The notes below the pieces were generated by a model. That model ran no database searches and was not told the DNA's origin. It saw only the letters and a program-made list of their open reading frames with translations. Shown here one piece after another: positions 1 through 7,396 of a stretch of DNA of 64,000 nt. Origin of the DNA: JABFSS01 sp964497975. Its GTDB lineage: Bacteria; Patescibacteriota; Gracilibacteria; Peribacterales; Peribacteraceae. The stretch is from the NCBI GenBank assembly GCA_964497975.1, contig CAZCFO010000002.1:186001-250000 (forward strand). The letters run 5' to 3'. How positions within the stretch are numbered: the stretch's first letter is position 1; the number at the start of each line of letters is the position of its first letter. The position numbers and the translations under genes are program-made.

Positions 1-2
1 GG

Positions 3-374
3 GCGCTGCTCGCCCTTCGTATTTCGCTCGCCGCGATGTTCTACATGCACGGCCTGCCGAAGGTCCGCAATTCCGAGAAAATCGCCGCGCACGTCAGCAT
101 GCCCGCGCAGAAAATCTGGATCACAGGTGTTCTGGAACTCGCGGGAGCCGCGTCGCTGCTCGTGGGACTCCTCACGCAGCTGGGCGCACTCGCGATCATC
201 ATCGTGATGGCCGGCGGCATCTACTACAAGACGCAGAAGTGGCATGTGCCGTTCTCGTCGAGTGAGAAGATCGGCTGGGAGATGGATCTCGTGATTCTCT
301 GCGCCGCGCTCGTCCTGGGCATCCTGGGTCCCGGTACGCTCAGCCTCGACTGGATGATGCTCGGCATGGCGTGA
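3..374 (+). CDS. DoxX-family membrane protein (5' end cut by window)
   Basis: The reading frame is already open at the first bases and the residues before the first internal ATG (position 36) continue the helix, so the real start lies upstream of the window. The visible part reads ALLALRISLAAMFYMHGLPK and then three further hydrophobic segments, the pattern of the four-helix DoxX/SURF4-like family. Small DoxX proteins sit in the inner membrane and are linked in some bacteria to thiol or oxidative stress, but the biochemical role is unsettled. The next gene starts 21 bases downstream with its own -10 box, so the two need not share a transcript. Family assignment is from sequence pattern only. 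Confidence 0.72.
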   Translation, partial: ALLALRISLAAMFYMHGLPKVRNSEKIAAHVSMPAQKIWITGVLELAGAASLLVGLLTQLGALAIIIVMAGGIYYKTQKWHVPFSSSEKIGWEMDLVILCAALVLGILGPGTLSLDWMMLGMA

Positions 375-379
375 TCTGC

Positions 380-388
380 TGGTACACT
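380..388 (+). promoter_or_regulatory. Extended -10 box (TGG-TACACT), leaderless start
   Basis: TGGTACACT ends 7 bases before the ATG at 396, so transcription would begin at or next to the start codon. No -35 of quality is visible, as expected for a TGn-extended -10. Confidence 0.6.
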
Positions 389-395
389 GGGTTCC

Positions 396-1037
396 ATGTC
401 CCTCATCCAATGGTTGCCTGACCGGTTTGAGCCGCTTGCGTTGTTCCTGTGCCATCTGGGGCTCCTGAGCTTCGTGTATGCGTGGATCGTGCTCACGATC
501 ACGGGGTTGATCGGCTCCGTGTTCACAAAATTGCGCGTGCCGTTCGACGTGGGAGCCGTGCTGCGGTTCACCGCCGGTCACTACCTGCTCACCGCCATGA
601 CGATCCTCGCCGTTCTCAATCCCGTACAGGGTGATGACGGCAGCAAGTTGCTCTACGGCATCCTCGCGACCGTGTTTTTATGGATCACGCTCGCGCCGGA
701 GATGTACGAGGAATACAGCAGCGTCCCCAGCGACCGGCAGCAGCGTTCGCGTCTGCTGTTCGTGCTCCGCATGGCGCTTTTCGTCTTCTGGATCACGGCG
801 CTCGTGCTGGGCGTGCGCGAGGTGCTCTCCATCGTGGTGCAGCCTCTGCCCGAATGGAACCGCCTGCTGGAATCCGTTCTGATCATGTCCGGGTCCATCG
901 GCATCATTCTGGGGGCACTGGGAGCCTATGGACTCTTCCGGTCGCTCTTCCGCGGCTTCTTCGCGACCCTGGGTTTGCTCGGCGAATTCCGCGACATGAT
1001 GCGGCGCCAGCCGCTTCCGGCGCAGACGCTGCCGTGA
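396..1037 (+). CDS. Uncharacterised multi-pass membrane protein, 213 aa
   Basis: I do not recognise this protein. It has about five hydrophobic segments (roughly residues 15-40, 58-75, 84-97, 123-145 and 160-180) separated by short charged loops, and a basic, proline-containing C-terminus, so it is probably an integral inner-membrane protein. The ATG at 396 is supported by an extended -10 box seven bases upstream. The next gene starts 12 bases after its stop, so the two are probably cotranscribed and this protein may work with the downstream GT-C glycosyltransferase-like protein; that link is inference from spacing alone. Confidence 0.7.
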   Translation: MSLIQWLPDRFEPLALFLCHLGLLSFVYAWIVLTITGLIGSVFTKLRVPFDVGAVLRFTAGHYLLTAMTILAVLNPVQGDDGSKLLYGILATVFLWITLAPEMYEEYSSVPSDRQQRSRLLFVLRMALFVFWITALVLGVREVLSIVVQPLPEWNRLLESVLIMSGSIGIILGALGAYGLFRSLFRGFFATLGLLGEFRDMMRRQPLPAQTLP

Positions 1038-1049
1038 GAGACTGCGCAC

Positions 1050-2729
1050 ATGACCCGGATGCAGATCCTCCGCTCCCGCGCATTCCCCATCGCGATGCTC
1101 GCTGTCGCTCTTTTGGCCGTGTACGGGAAGTCGCTGCGCAATGACTTCGTCATCTGGGACGATGACTCTCTGGTGTTTCAAAATCCGCTCACGGAAAGCC
1201 TGAGCCCCCAGACGGTCGCGGGCGCCTTCACGTCGTACGATCCCGAGCTCTACGTCCCGCTGACGATCATCAGCTACCAGATCGAACACGCGCTCTTCGG
1301 GTACAACCCGTTCTTCTATCACCTGACGAACCTGGTGCTCCACATCGCCGTGGCGGCGCTCGTGCTGTTCCTGCTGGAGAGGTTGGGCCTCAAGAAATGG
1401 ACGGCATTCTTCGCTGCGCTGCTCTTCGCCGTGCATCCCATCAATGCCGAAGCCGTCGCTTGGGTGAGCGCCCGCAAGGATCTTCTCGCGTCTCTCTTTT
1501 CTCTTCTTTCTCTGCTGGCCTATCTGCGCATCCGGGAGGATGAGGGCAACTGCTGGAAGATCCTGTCACTTGTGTTCTTCCTGCTCGCCCTTTTGAGCAA
1601 GCCCGTGGCCATCATGCTCCCCGCTGCATTCCTGCTGACCGATTGGCTGCGGGATGGAAATCTGAAGAAGGCCTGCCGGCCCGGCGTTGCGATTGCGGCC
1701 GTGATGAGCGCGGTCTTTCTCGTCATCGGACTCTACGGCAAGCAACGGAATATCAGCGCGTTGAGTGTGCTCGATACGCTGCTGCTGGCTGCCAAGAGCG
1801 CCGTCTTTTCGGTGACGCAGTATCTGTTCCCCGTTTCGCTGTCGCCGCTGTATCTGCAGACCGAGCCGATCACGCTCAGCTCCCCGCAGTTTTTCGTCGC
1901 CGTGATCCTCTGCGTGGTCTTGGGCGCAGGAGTGATCCTGATCGCATTGAGAGCTTCACGGTACGCATGGGCCCGCACGATCCTCTTCGGTCTGTGTTGG
2001 TACGTGCTGTTCCTCGCACCGTCGTTTACGAACTTCACAAAAGATCAATCGGTGTATTTCTTTTCCGACCGCTACGTCTATCTCAGCCAGATCGGGTTGC
2101 TGTTCATGGGTGGATGGCTGATCGACAGCATCACCCAGCGATGGCGAACGATGATGGGGATTCTTTTCTCTATACTCCTTCTTCTCTTTTCCGGTCTCTC
2201 CTACGCCCAGAGCCAGATCTGGCACGACAGCGAAACCCTCTACCGCGACGCGATCACCAAGAACGAGAAGAGCATCGTCATGCACTATAATCTGGGGCTC
2301 CTGGAGCAGAAGAGCGGCAACGCGGACTCGGCGCGGGCCGAATACGGGAGGACGCTCGCTCTCGATCCCCATCATGCGAAGGCGTTGATGAATCTGGGCA
2401 TGCTCTACGCCGACAACGGAGACCGCGGCAAGGCTCTCGAGCTGCTGCGGCAGGCCGTGCGGGAGGACCCCTCACTCCCGGAAGCGCACAACAACATCGG
2501 CACCATCCTGATGGACGGCGGCGACACCGACGGCGCCATCGCAGAGTTCCGAGAGGCCATCCGGCTCCATGACCGCTTTGCCCAGGCCTACATCAACCTG
2601 GGCGGCGCACTGGGACGGAAGGAGCTCTATGCGGAAGCGCTTGCCGCTTACAAAATGGCGTTCGGGATCGATCCGTCGCTTGGCGAGAGACTGCCGGAGG
2701 TGCGCAAGGCCCTGGAAAATCTCCGGTGA
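1050..2729 (+). CDS. TMTC-like membrane glycosyltransferase with C-terminal TPRs
   Basis: The protein (559 aa) has an N-terminal polytopic region of about ten helices and a C-terminal block of at least three tetratricopeptide repeats (about residues 410-550). The first periplasmic loop carries the acidic IWDDDS motif, followed by YVPLT and HPINAEAVAWVSARKDLL. This layout matches the GT-C fold family that includes eukaryotic TMTC1-4 O-mannosyltransferases and their bacterial relatives. The expected role is transfer of a sugar from a lipid-linked donor to protein outside the membrane, with the TPRs binding partner or substrate; donor and target are unknown. A clear paralogue is encoded at 40861-42513. 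The stop overlaps a possible GTG of the next gene. Confidence 0.75.
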   Translation: MTRMQILRSRAFPIAMLAVALLAVYGKSLRNDFVIWDDDSLVFQNPLTESLSPQTVAGAFTSYDPELYVPLTIISYQIEHALFGYNPFFYHLTNLVLHIAVAALVLFLLERLGLKKWTAFFAALLFAVHPINAEAVAWVSARKDLLASLFSLLSLLAYLRIREDEGNCWKILSLVFFLLALLSKPVAIMLPAAFLLTDWLRDGNLKKACRPGVAIAAVMSAVFLVIGLYGKQRNISALSVLDTLLLAAKSAVFSVTQYLFPVSLSPLYLQTEPITLSSPQFFVAVILCVVLGAGVILIALRASRYAWARTILFGLCWYVLFLAPSFTNFTKDQSVYFFSDRYVYLSQIGLLFMGGWLIDSITQRWRTMMGILFSILLLLFSGLSYAQSQIWHDSETLYRDAITKNEKSIVMHYNLGLLEQKSGNADSARAEYGRTLALDPHHAKALMNLGMLYADNGDRGKALELLRQAVREDPSLPEAHNNIGTILMDGGDTDGAIAEFREAIRLHDRFAQAYINLGGALGRKELYAEALAAYKMAFGIDPSLGERLPEVRKALENLR

Positions 2730-2749
2730 ATCGTGTAGCGTCTCCGTCA

Positions 2750-4177
2750 ATGCGCCGCCTCACAAAGATCATCTGCACGCTCGGACCCACGTCGAAGACG
2801 CCCGAGCAGATCGAAGCCCTCGCGCGGGCGGGCATGAACGTCGCGCGCATCAACCTGTCGCACGGTTCGGTGCAGGAACATTTGCACACCATCCGGCTGG
2901 TGAAGGCGCTCAATAGGAAGCTTGCCAAGGAAGGAAAGCTCCCGGCGGCTGTAGGAATTCTCCTTGATACCAAAGGCGCCGAAGTGCGCACCGGCAGTGT
3001 TTCCGCGACGCTGAAGATTAAGAAAGGCGAAGAGATCGTCTTCTCCTACCATCCCCTTCCAAAGGAGAAGCGGCAGGTGGTGATTGTCGACTACAAGAAG
3101 TTCAGCCGCGACGCGAAGGCGTCGTCGCTGATCCTCCTCGATAACGGAAAGATCACGTTCGACTTCATCGCCGCCCGCAAGGACGGTTCCGTCGTCGCGA
3201 AGGCCAGGCAGGCCGGAACCATCGGGTCACGCCGGCACGTGAACCTGCCCGGAGCCGATCTCGACATGCCGTCGCTCACCAAAGACGACTGGAAGAGCAT
3301 TTCCATCGGCGCGGAAGAAGGCGTCGATTTCCTCGGACTCTCCTTCATCCGCAAGGCATCGGAAGTCGACGAGGTCCGACGGTGGCTCGCGAAGAAGAAG
3401 ATCTCCATCAGTCTCATCTCCAAGATCGAGACCCTCCAGGGCGTGCAGCAGCTGCAGGAGATCATGGAAGCCTCCGACGGCATGATGGTGGCCCGCGGAG
3501 ACCTGGGGGCCGAGATCCCCTTCGAACAGGTCCCCGTGCTGCAGGACGTCATGGTGCTGCGCTGCCGCAACGAGGGCCTGCCCGTGATCGTCGCGACGCA
3601 CATGCTCGAAAGCATGATCGACAACCCCATCCCCACGCGCGCCGAGGTCACCGACGTGGCGCACGCGGCGATGACCTGCACCGACAGCACGATGCTCTCC
3701 GGCGAGACGGCTAGCGGATCCCATCCGCTTCTGGCGCTCGATGCGATGGACCGCGTGCTGCGCGAAACCGAGAAGCACCTTTCCAAGACCCAGAAGATGA
3801 TGGAAGCCCCCATCCGCTCCGAGCGCGACGCGCGCGCGGAGGGCGCCGTGACGCAGGCGATCTCCTCCAGCGCGACGGCCATCGTCGCCCTCACCAGGAG
3901 CGGTAACACGGCCCGCGAAATCTCGCGCTTCCGCCCCAACATCCCCATCATCGCCATCACCCCCGATCCCCGCGTGCAGCGCTCGCTGCTGCTCTCCTAC
4001 GGCGTGTTCCCCCTGCTCACGAAGTTCAAGAAGGACCCCGAGGCGACCGTCGTCAACGGCATCGCGATGGCGCGCAAGGCGGGGCTGCTCAAAAAGGGCG
4101 ACACGTTCGTCGTCGTGACGGACGCGAAGGCGCATCAGGAGAGTGTGAGCTCTATCCAAGTACGAACCGTTGCCTAA
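2750..4177 (+). CDS. pyk: Pyruvate kinase
   Basis: The enzyme converts phosphoenolpyruvate and ADP to pyruvate and ATP, the last ATP-yielding glycolytic step. The start MRRLTKIICTLGPTS and the NVARINLSHG motif are typical. The catalytic segment SLISKIETLQGV holds the conserved Lys and Glu, followed by DGMMVARGDLGAEIP, ATHMLESM and the SGETASG loop. The C-terminal allosteric-type domain is complete, giving 475 aa from the ATG at 2750. A GTG at 2726 overlapping the previous stop would add eight residues and allow translational coupling; I prefer the ATG because family members start just before the TKII segment. A palindromic repeat follows the stop immediately and may end the transcript. Confidence 0.96.
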   Translation: MRRLTKIICTLGPTSKTPEQIEALARAGMNVARINLSHGSVQEHLHTIRLVKALNRKLAKEGKLPAAVGILLDTKGAEVRTGSVSATLKIKKGEEIVFSYHPLPKEKRQVVIVDYKKFSRDAKASSLILLDNGKITFDFIAARKDGSVVAKARQAGTIGSRRHVNLPGADLDMPSLTKDDWKSISIGAEEGVDFLGLSFIRKASEVDEVRRWLAKKKISISLISKIETLQGVQQLQEIMEASDGMMVARGDLGAEIPFEQVPVLQDVMVLRCRNEGLPVIVATHMLESMIDNPIPTRAEVTDVAHAAMTCTDSTMLSGETASGSHPLLALDAMDRVLRETEKHLSKTQKMMEAPIRSERDARAEGAVTQAISSSATAIVALTRSGNTAREISRFRPNIPIIAITPDPRVQRSLLLSYGVFPLLTKFKKDPEATVVNGIAMARKAGLLKKGDTFVVVTDAKAHQESVSSIQVRTVA

Positions 4178-4179
4178 TA

Positions 4180-4245
4180 GAATTACGAATAAGGAATTAC
4201 GAATTTCCTTCTAGCAAATATTCGTAATTCGCAATTCGTTATTCG
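4180..4245. repeat. Compound palindrome, ATTCGTAATTC family (copy 1)
   Basis: The interval between the convergent pyk and ftsL-like genes is built from degenerate units of GAATTACGAATA and their reverse complements, and can fold into a long AT-rich hairpin. The stop codon of the minus-strand gene lies inside it. A second copy is at 56431-56508. It probably acts as a bidirectional terminator; no classic GC stem with U-run is present. Confidence 0.75.
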
Positions 4246-4595
4246 CGTAGGAACGCCACGACCGAATCCTGTTGCGTATATTTCAGTTTCTCGGCCGGAA
4301 TCATCGCCTGGATCACCGGATCCTGCTGCAGCCGCTCCAGCGCCTGCGCCTGCGCGATCTGCATGTTCAACACTTCCTGCTGCAGAAGGAGGATGGAGCG
4401 CTGGCTTTCGAGCTTGCGGAGGTTGTAGCCCTTGGTCGCGTTCGCATTCTCATGGAACAGGATCAGCAGCGCGAGAATCAGGATGAGTCCCCCGATGCAC
4501 ACCATCAACAAGGCCGTGCTCTGGGTCACCATGCGGCCCAGCGAGGCGCGGCGGGGCATATCGGACGATGGTGCGAGGAACGGTAAAGTAAACAT
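4239..4595 (-). CDS. ftsL: FtsL/DivIC-like division protein
   Basis: The 118-aa product has a short basic cytoplasmic N-terminus, one strong membrane helix (about residues 24-46, TALLMVCIGGLILILALLIL) and a C-terminal helix rich in Leu, Gln and Glu suited to a coiled coil. This bitopic layout directly downstream of rsmH is the classic mraW-ftsL arrangement of the division/cell-wall cluster, where FtsL recruits FtsB and activates septal synthesis. The start at 4595 is chosen because the longer frame would add a proline-rich segment overlapping rsmH. FtsL sequences are poorly conserved, so the call rests on topology and position. The rest of the dcw cluster (pbp, murF, mraY) is not adjacent. 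Confidence 0.65.
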   Translation of the reverse strand: MFTLPFLAPSSDMPRRASLGRMVTQSTALLMVCIGGLILILALLILFHENANATKGYNLRKLESQRSILLLQQEVLNMQIAQAQALERLQQDPVIQAMIPAEKLKYTQQDSVVAFLRE

Positions 4596-4671
4596 GCGGG
4601 GAGACCGGTGGGGACCGGACGATGAAGTATGGTACAAAACGGGCGACGGAGGCAACAGGAGTGGAAGAAAA

Positions 4672-5625
4672 TCAGGGACGGGTTCTGCGGATGGCGCGGA
4701 AGCGGGCGCTCCTGGACCGGGGGTTGGCGGCAAGCTCGCCGGCGGACGGTCCCACGGCCTTGCGGGTCAGCAGTTCCCAGGGCGCGGCCTCCGCGATCTG
4801 GCCCGTGCGCTGGTCCAGGACGGGCGTGGAAAGCGAACGGAACGTGTGCTTGACCATCCGGTCCTCGAGCGAGTGGTAGCTGATGATGCCGCACCGTCCT
4901 CCCGGCCGCAGGATCCGCGGCAGCAGATGAAGCAGCGACTGCAGCGCGCCAAGTTCGTCGTTCACGGCGATACGCAGTGCCTGGAAGACCTGGGGCAGCA
5001 CGCGGGGAGCCTTGTACGTGAAGATCGCTTCGACGCACGACACCACGTCCGCGGTGGTCCATGCCTTCCCCGCATTCGCTTCCGAGCGGAAATAGATCGA
5101 CAACGCGCGGGCGAGAGCCCTGCTGCGGGGAATTTCGCCGAATTCACGCAGGACCTCCGCAATGGTCTCCTCCGACGACGATCGGAGGAAATCCGCAGCC
5201 GTCTCGCCGCCGTTGCGGTCGTAGCGCATATCGAGCGGAGCGGTCGTGCGGAAGGTGAATCCCCGTTCAGGATTGTCCAAATGCGGCGAGCTGACGCCCA
5301 GATCCGCCAGAACGATATCCGCCTCCAGCGGGAGCAACTGCTCGAGATCCCGGAAGTTGCGGTTATGCAGCGTCACGCGCTTGCCAAACGGCTTCAGACG
5401 CTCTGTTGCGACCGCCAGATTGGTGGCGTCGGCATCCAGGCCGATGAGCCTGCCATCCGGCCCTGTCGCTGTCAGAAAACCCTGCGCGTGCCCCGCGAGT
5501 CCGAGGGTGACGTCGAGAACCGACTCCCCCGGCTGCGGCGCGAGAGATTGCAGGACCTCGGTGTAAAGGACCGGAACATGATTCGGCGACGCGTTGCCGG
5601 GCGCCTGCGAATCATGCGATTGCAT
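4672..5625 (-). CDS. rsmH: 16S rRNA m4C1402 methyltransferase RsmH
   Basis: RsmH (MraW) methylates N4 of C1402 in 16S rRNA using S-adenosylmethionine. The 317-aa protein has the family start HVPVLYTEVLQSL, the SAM-binding VLDVTLGLAGHA segment, IVLADLGVSSPHLD, GFTFRTTAPLDMRYD and the C-terminal ISYHSLEDRMVKHTFR block, all at the usual spacing. The AGH in motif I replaces the commoner GGH. The ATG at 5625 is preceded at six bases by TAGAAT on the same strand, fitting a leaderless transcript. The FtsL-like gene follows on the same strand after about 76 bases. Confidence 0.95.
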   Translation of the reverse strand: MQSHDSQAPGNASPNHVPVLYTEVLQSLAPQPGESVLDVTLGLAGHAQGFLTATGPDGRLIGLDADATNLAVATERLKPFGKRVTLHNRNFRDLEQLLPLEADIVLADLGVSSPHLDNPERGFTFRTTAPLDMRYDRNGGETAADFLRSSSEETIAEVLREFGEIPRSRALARALSIYFRSEANAGKAWTTADVVSCVEAIFTYKAPRVLPQVFQALRIAVNDELGALQSLLHLLPRILRPGGRCGIISYHSLEDRMVKHTFRSLSTPVLDQRTGQIAEAAPWELLTRKAVGPSAGELAANPRSRSARFRAIRRTRP

Positions 5626-5776
5626 TCCCGGATTCTACGAATCGGGCGCAGAAGGGCAATCAGTTGGACTTGGCGAAAGCGAGGGCCGCATTCTTGTATA
5701 CAAAAGATATTCAATAGTTGACTCCCCTGCTCTCCATAATTCTTATATATCGCTATTTGAGGCCATTTCTTGCCAA

Positions 5777-5804
5777 TTGACATATTTTAGTAATTGTATA
5801 TTAT
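5777..5804 (+). promoter_or_regulatory. Sigma70-type promoter TTGACA-N16-TATTAT
   Basis: A perfect -35 TTGACA (5777-5782) is followed after 16 bases by TATTAT (5799-5804) in a locally AT-rich stretch. Its predicted start site falls at about 5811, next to an in-frame TTG at 5813, so it helps fix the start of the transpeptidase-like gene. Confidence 0.75.
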
Positions 5805-5812
5805 GCAATTTC

Positions 5813-6370
5813 TTGTTCGGACGTCTCCTGACCGCCTCCGGCATGCTTCTGGTATCCGTCGCAATCCCCGGCTTCGCGGGCGCAACGGACTTTTCGGCCT
5901 GGACGCCGGAGCCGGCAGACGTGTTCGTCGTCGACGTACCCAATAACATCGGGTATCTGATTCACGCGGACGGGGGCTTCATCTCGTTTCCGGTCGCCAC
6001 CGGTCAAAAGGAAACCGTTCACTACATCGGCCGCACGTACAAAGCAAACACGCCCATCCGAATCTGGACCGTGCAGCAAAAACAGATCAAGGGCGACCGC
6101 CGCACCTTCGGCGTCTCCGGACGGTTTCTCCGCCTGTATCGCAACGGCGAAGAATCCCCGTACGGCATCCACAGTTACTTCAGGGTCCATGAATGGATGG
6201 AAGATGACTACCGCTTCCGGTCTATGGGCTGCATCGTCGTAACCGAGGACATCCTGGACATCATCGAACGGACCTACGACGCCGCGGGCGGCTCGCTTAC
6301 GGTGATCACGACTACCGACGTCCAGGCGGAACTGGGCAGGCTGACCGCGACCGGCGACGGCAACGCGTAA
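5813..6370 (+). CDS. Secreted L,D-transpeptidase (YkuD)-like protein
   Basis: The C-terminal half contains GIHSYFRVHEW followed 16 residues later by SMGCIVV, the spacing of the YkuD catalytic motif (conserved His, then S/T-x-G-C) whose Cys forms the acyl-enzyme that cross-links peptidoglycan. The residue after GCI is Val rather than the usual Arg or Asn, and the His of HGC is Met, so activity may differ from classical enzymes. I chose TTG at 5813 because it gives a compact signal peptide ending at AGA before TDFSAW and lies eight bases from a perfect promoter. The frame stays open further upstream but that part lies before the promoter. An ATG at 5843 is the alternative start. Confidence 0.72.
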   Translation: MFGRLLTASGMLLVSVAIPGFAGATDFSAWTPEPADVFVVDVPNNIGYLIHADGGFISFPVATGQKETVHYIGRTYKANTPIRIWTVQQKQIKGDRRTFGVSGRFLRLYRNGEESPYGIHSYFRVHEWMEDDYRFRSMGCIVVTEDILDIIERTYDAAGGSLTVITTTDVQAELGRLTATGDGNA

Positions 6371-6461
6371 ATGGCATCGCGCCCATGCACCAAGCAGCTT
6401 CGTTCGTGCGTTCTTTGGCATGACCTGCCATGTCCCGGAGCCCTGCAGGCTGACTGGTACA

Positions 6462-6555
6462 TGGCGGAGAGGGGGGGATTTGAACCCCCGATACGGTTTT
6501 AACACCGTATACCGCATTAGCAGTGCGGCCCTTTCGACCACTCAGGCACCTCTCC
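6462..6555 (-). tRNA. tRNA-Ser (GCU)
   Basis: The minus strand folds into a class II tRNA with acceptor GGAGAGG pairing CCTCTCC, anticodon stem CCGCA/TGCGG with loop CTGCTAA (anticodon GCU), a long variable arm ACGGTGTT...AACCGT and T-loop GGTTCAAATCC. The 3' CCA is encoded. It reads AGC/AGU codons. Confidence 0.97.
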
Positions 6556-6611
6556 ACGCCGGGGGAAGTATAGAGCATGAATCCTGATGTTCCAGCCGAG
6601 ATCGCGTTCTT

Positions 6612-7373
6612 TCAGGGCTCGCCGGAGAGCAGTTCCACGGCCGACGCAGCCGCCCGATACTGGCACCATTCGCAGTCTTTGGCCGGAACCGGGACGGTCG
6701 GCCTGCACAAGCATGCTTTGGCCTCGGTCAGGGCTTCTTCCACCCACCGGTCATCGCCCGCGTACGGCAGAATCTGCATGCGGAATTCCAGCTTCGCACC
6801 GAAGTGATCCAGCGAGCCGTCCGCGTTCACGTACACGAAGTACCCCAGGTTCGAAACAGGCAAGGCCAGGCGCCGCAGCAGCCATTGGTACATCTCGATC
6901 TGCCGCTTGTACGACTGCTTCCATTTGTCCTCCAGCGTGATCTCCCGCATGGTGCTGGTCGCCTTGTAGTCAACGACGTGCAGCTCCCCCGCCGGGTTCT
7001 TCCAGACATCGTCGACCGCGCCGAAGAAGAGGAAGTTGGACGGAGCGTGGAACGCCTGGATGCCGTGAAAGTTCGTGCGCCACTGGTCGAGATCCGGGTG
7101 ATTGAAGGGTACCGCGTCCACCCCGAATTCCTTCATCAGCGCGTGTGGCTCCTCCCGCGCCCGGTGATAATCGAACTCCCGCTTGAGCAGGGCATCCACC
7201 GCGACGTTGAGCGTGAACGGCGGCCCGGGAGGCTGCCCGATGCCGCAACGGCGGTCGAGATAGAAGCAGCGGGGGCACTCCAGAAACAGCTCAAGCTTGG
7301 AACGGCTCAGCTTGTAGGGTTCCGGCGAAGAGGGATCGAACAGGTTGCGGACGCGGACACCGTTTGTCGGCAT
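6612..7373 (-). CDS. PD-(D/E)XK nuclease, RecB/Cas4-like with Fe-S cysteines
   Basis: The 253-aa protein has the RecB-family nuclease layout: KLSRSKLELFLECPRC near the N-terminus, a metal-binding GAVDDVW, the catalytic VVDYKA (D-x-K) and KRQIEMYQWLLRRL (the Q-x3-Y motif). One CPRC near the N-terminus and CLC plus CEWC near the C-terminus would form the 4Fe-4S staple known from AddB and Cas4. Such standalone enzymes usually act as exonucleases in repair or DNA processing. No cas genes, helicase or CRISPR array are nearby, so a Cas4 role is not supported here. TATCCT lies nine bases upstream of the ATG at 7373. The desaturase gene ends its upstream neighbour's territory 23 bases away on the same strand. 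Confidence 0.85.
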   Translation of the reverse strand: MPTNGVRVRNLFDPSSPEPYKLSRSKLELFLECPRCFYLDRRCGIGQPPGPPFTLNVAVDALLKREFDYHRAREEPHALMKEFGVDAVPFNHPDLDQWRTNFHGIQAFHAPSNFLFFGAVDDVWKNPAGELHVVDYKATSTMREITLEDKWKQSYKRQIEMYQWLLRRLALPVSNLGYFVYVNADGSLDHFGAKLEFRMQILPYAGDDRWVEEALTEAKACLCRPTVPVPAKDCEWCQYRAAASAVELLSGEP

Positions 7374-7396
7374 AACGCCCCGAGGATACTCCCCTC

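Noticed and set aside
6612..7373. Annotation as Cas4
   Set aside because: The nuclease and Fe-S motifs fit, but there is no CRISPR array or cas gene in the window.
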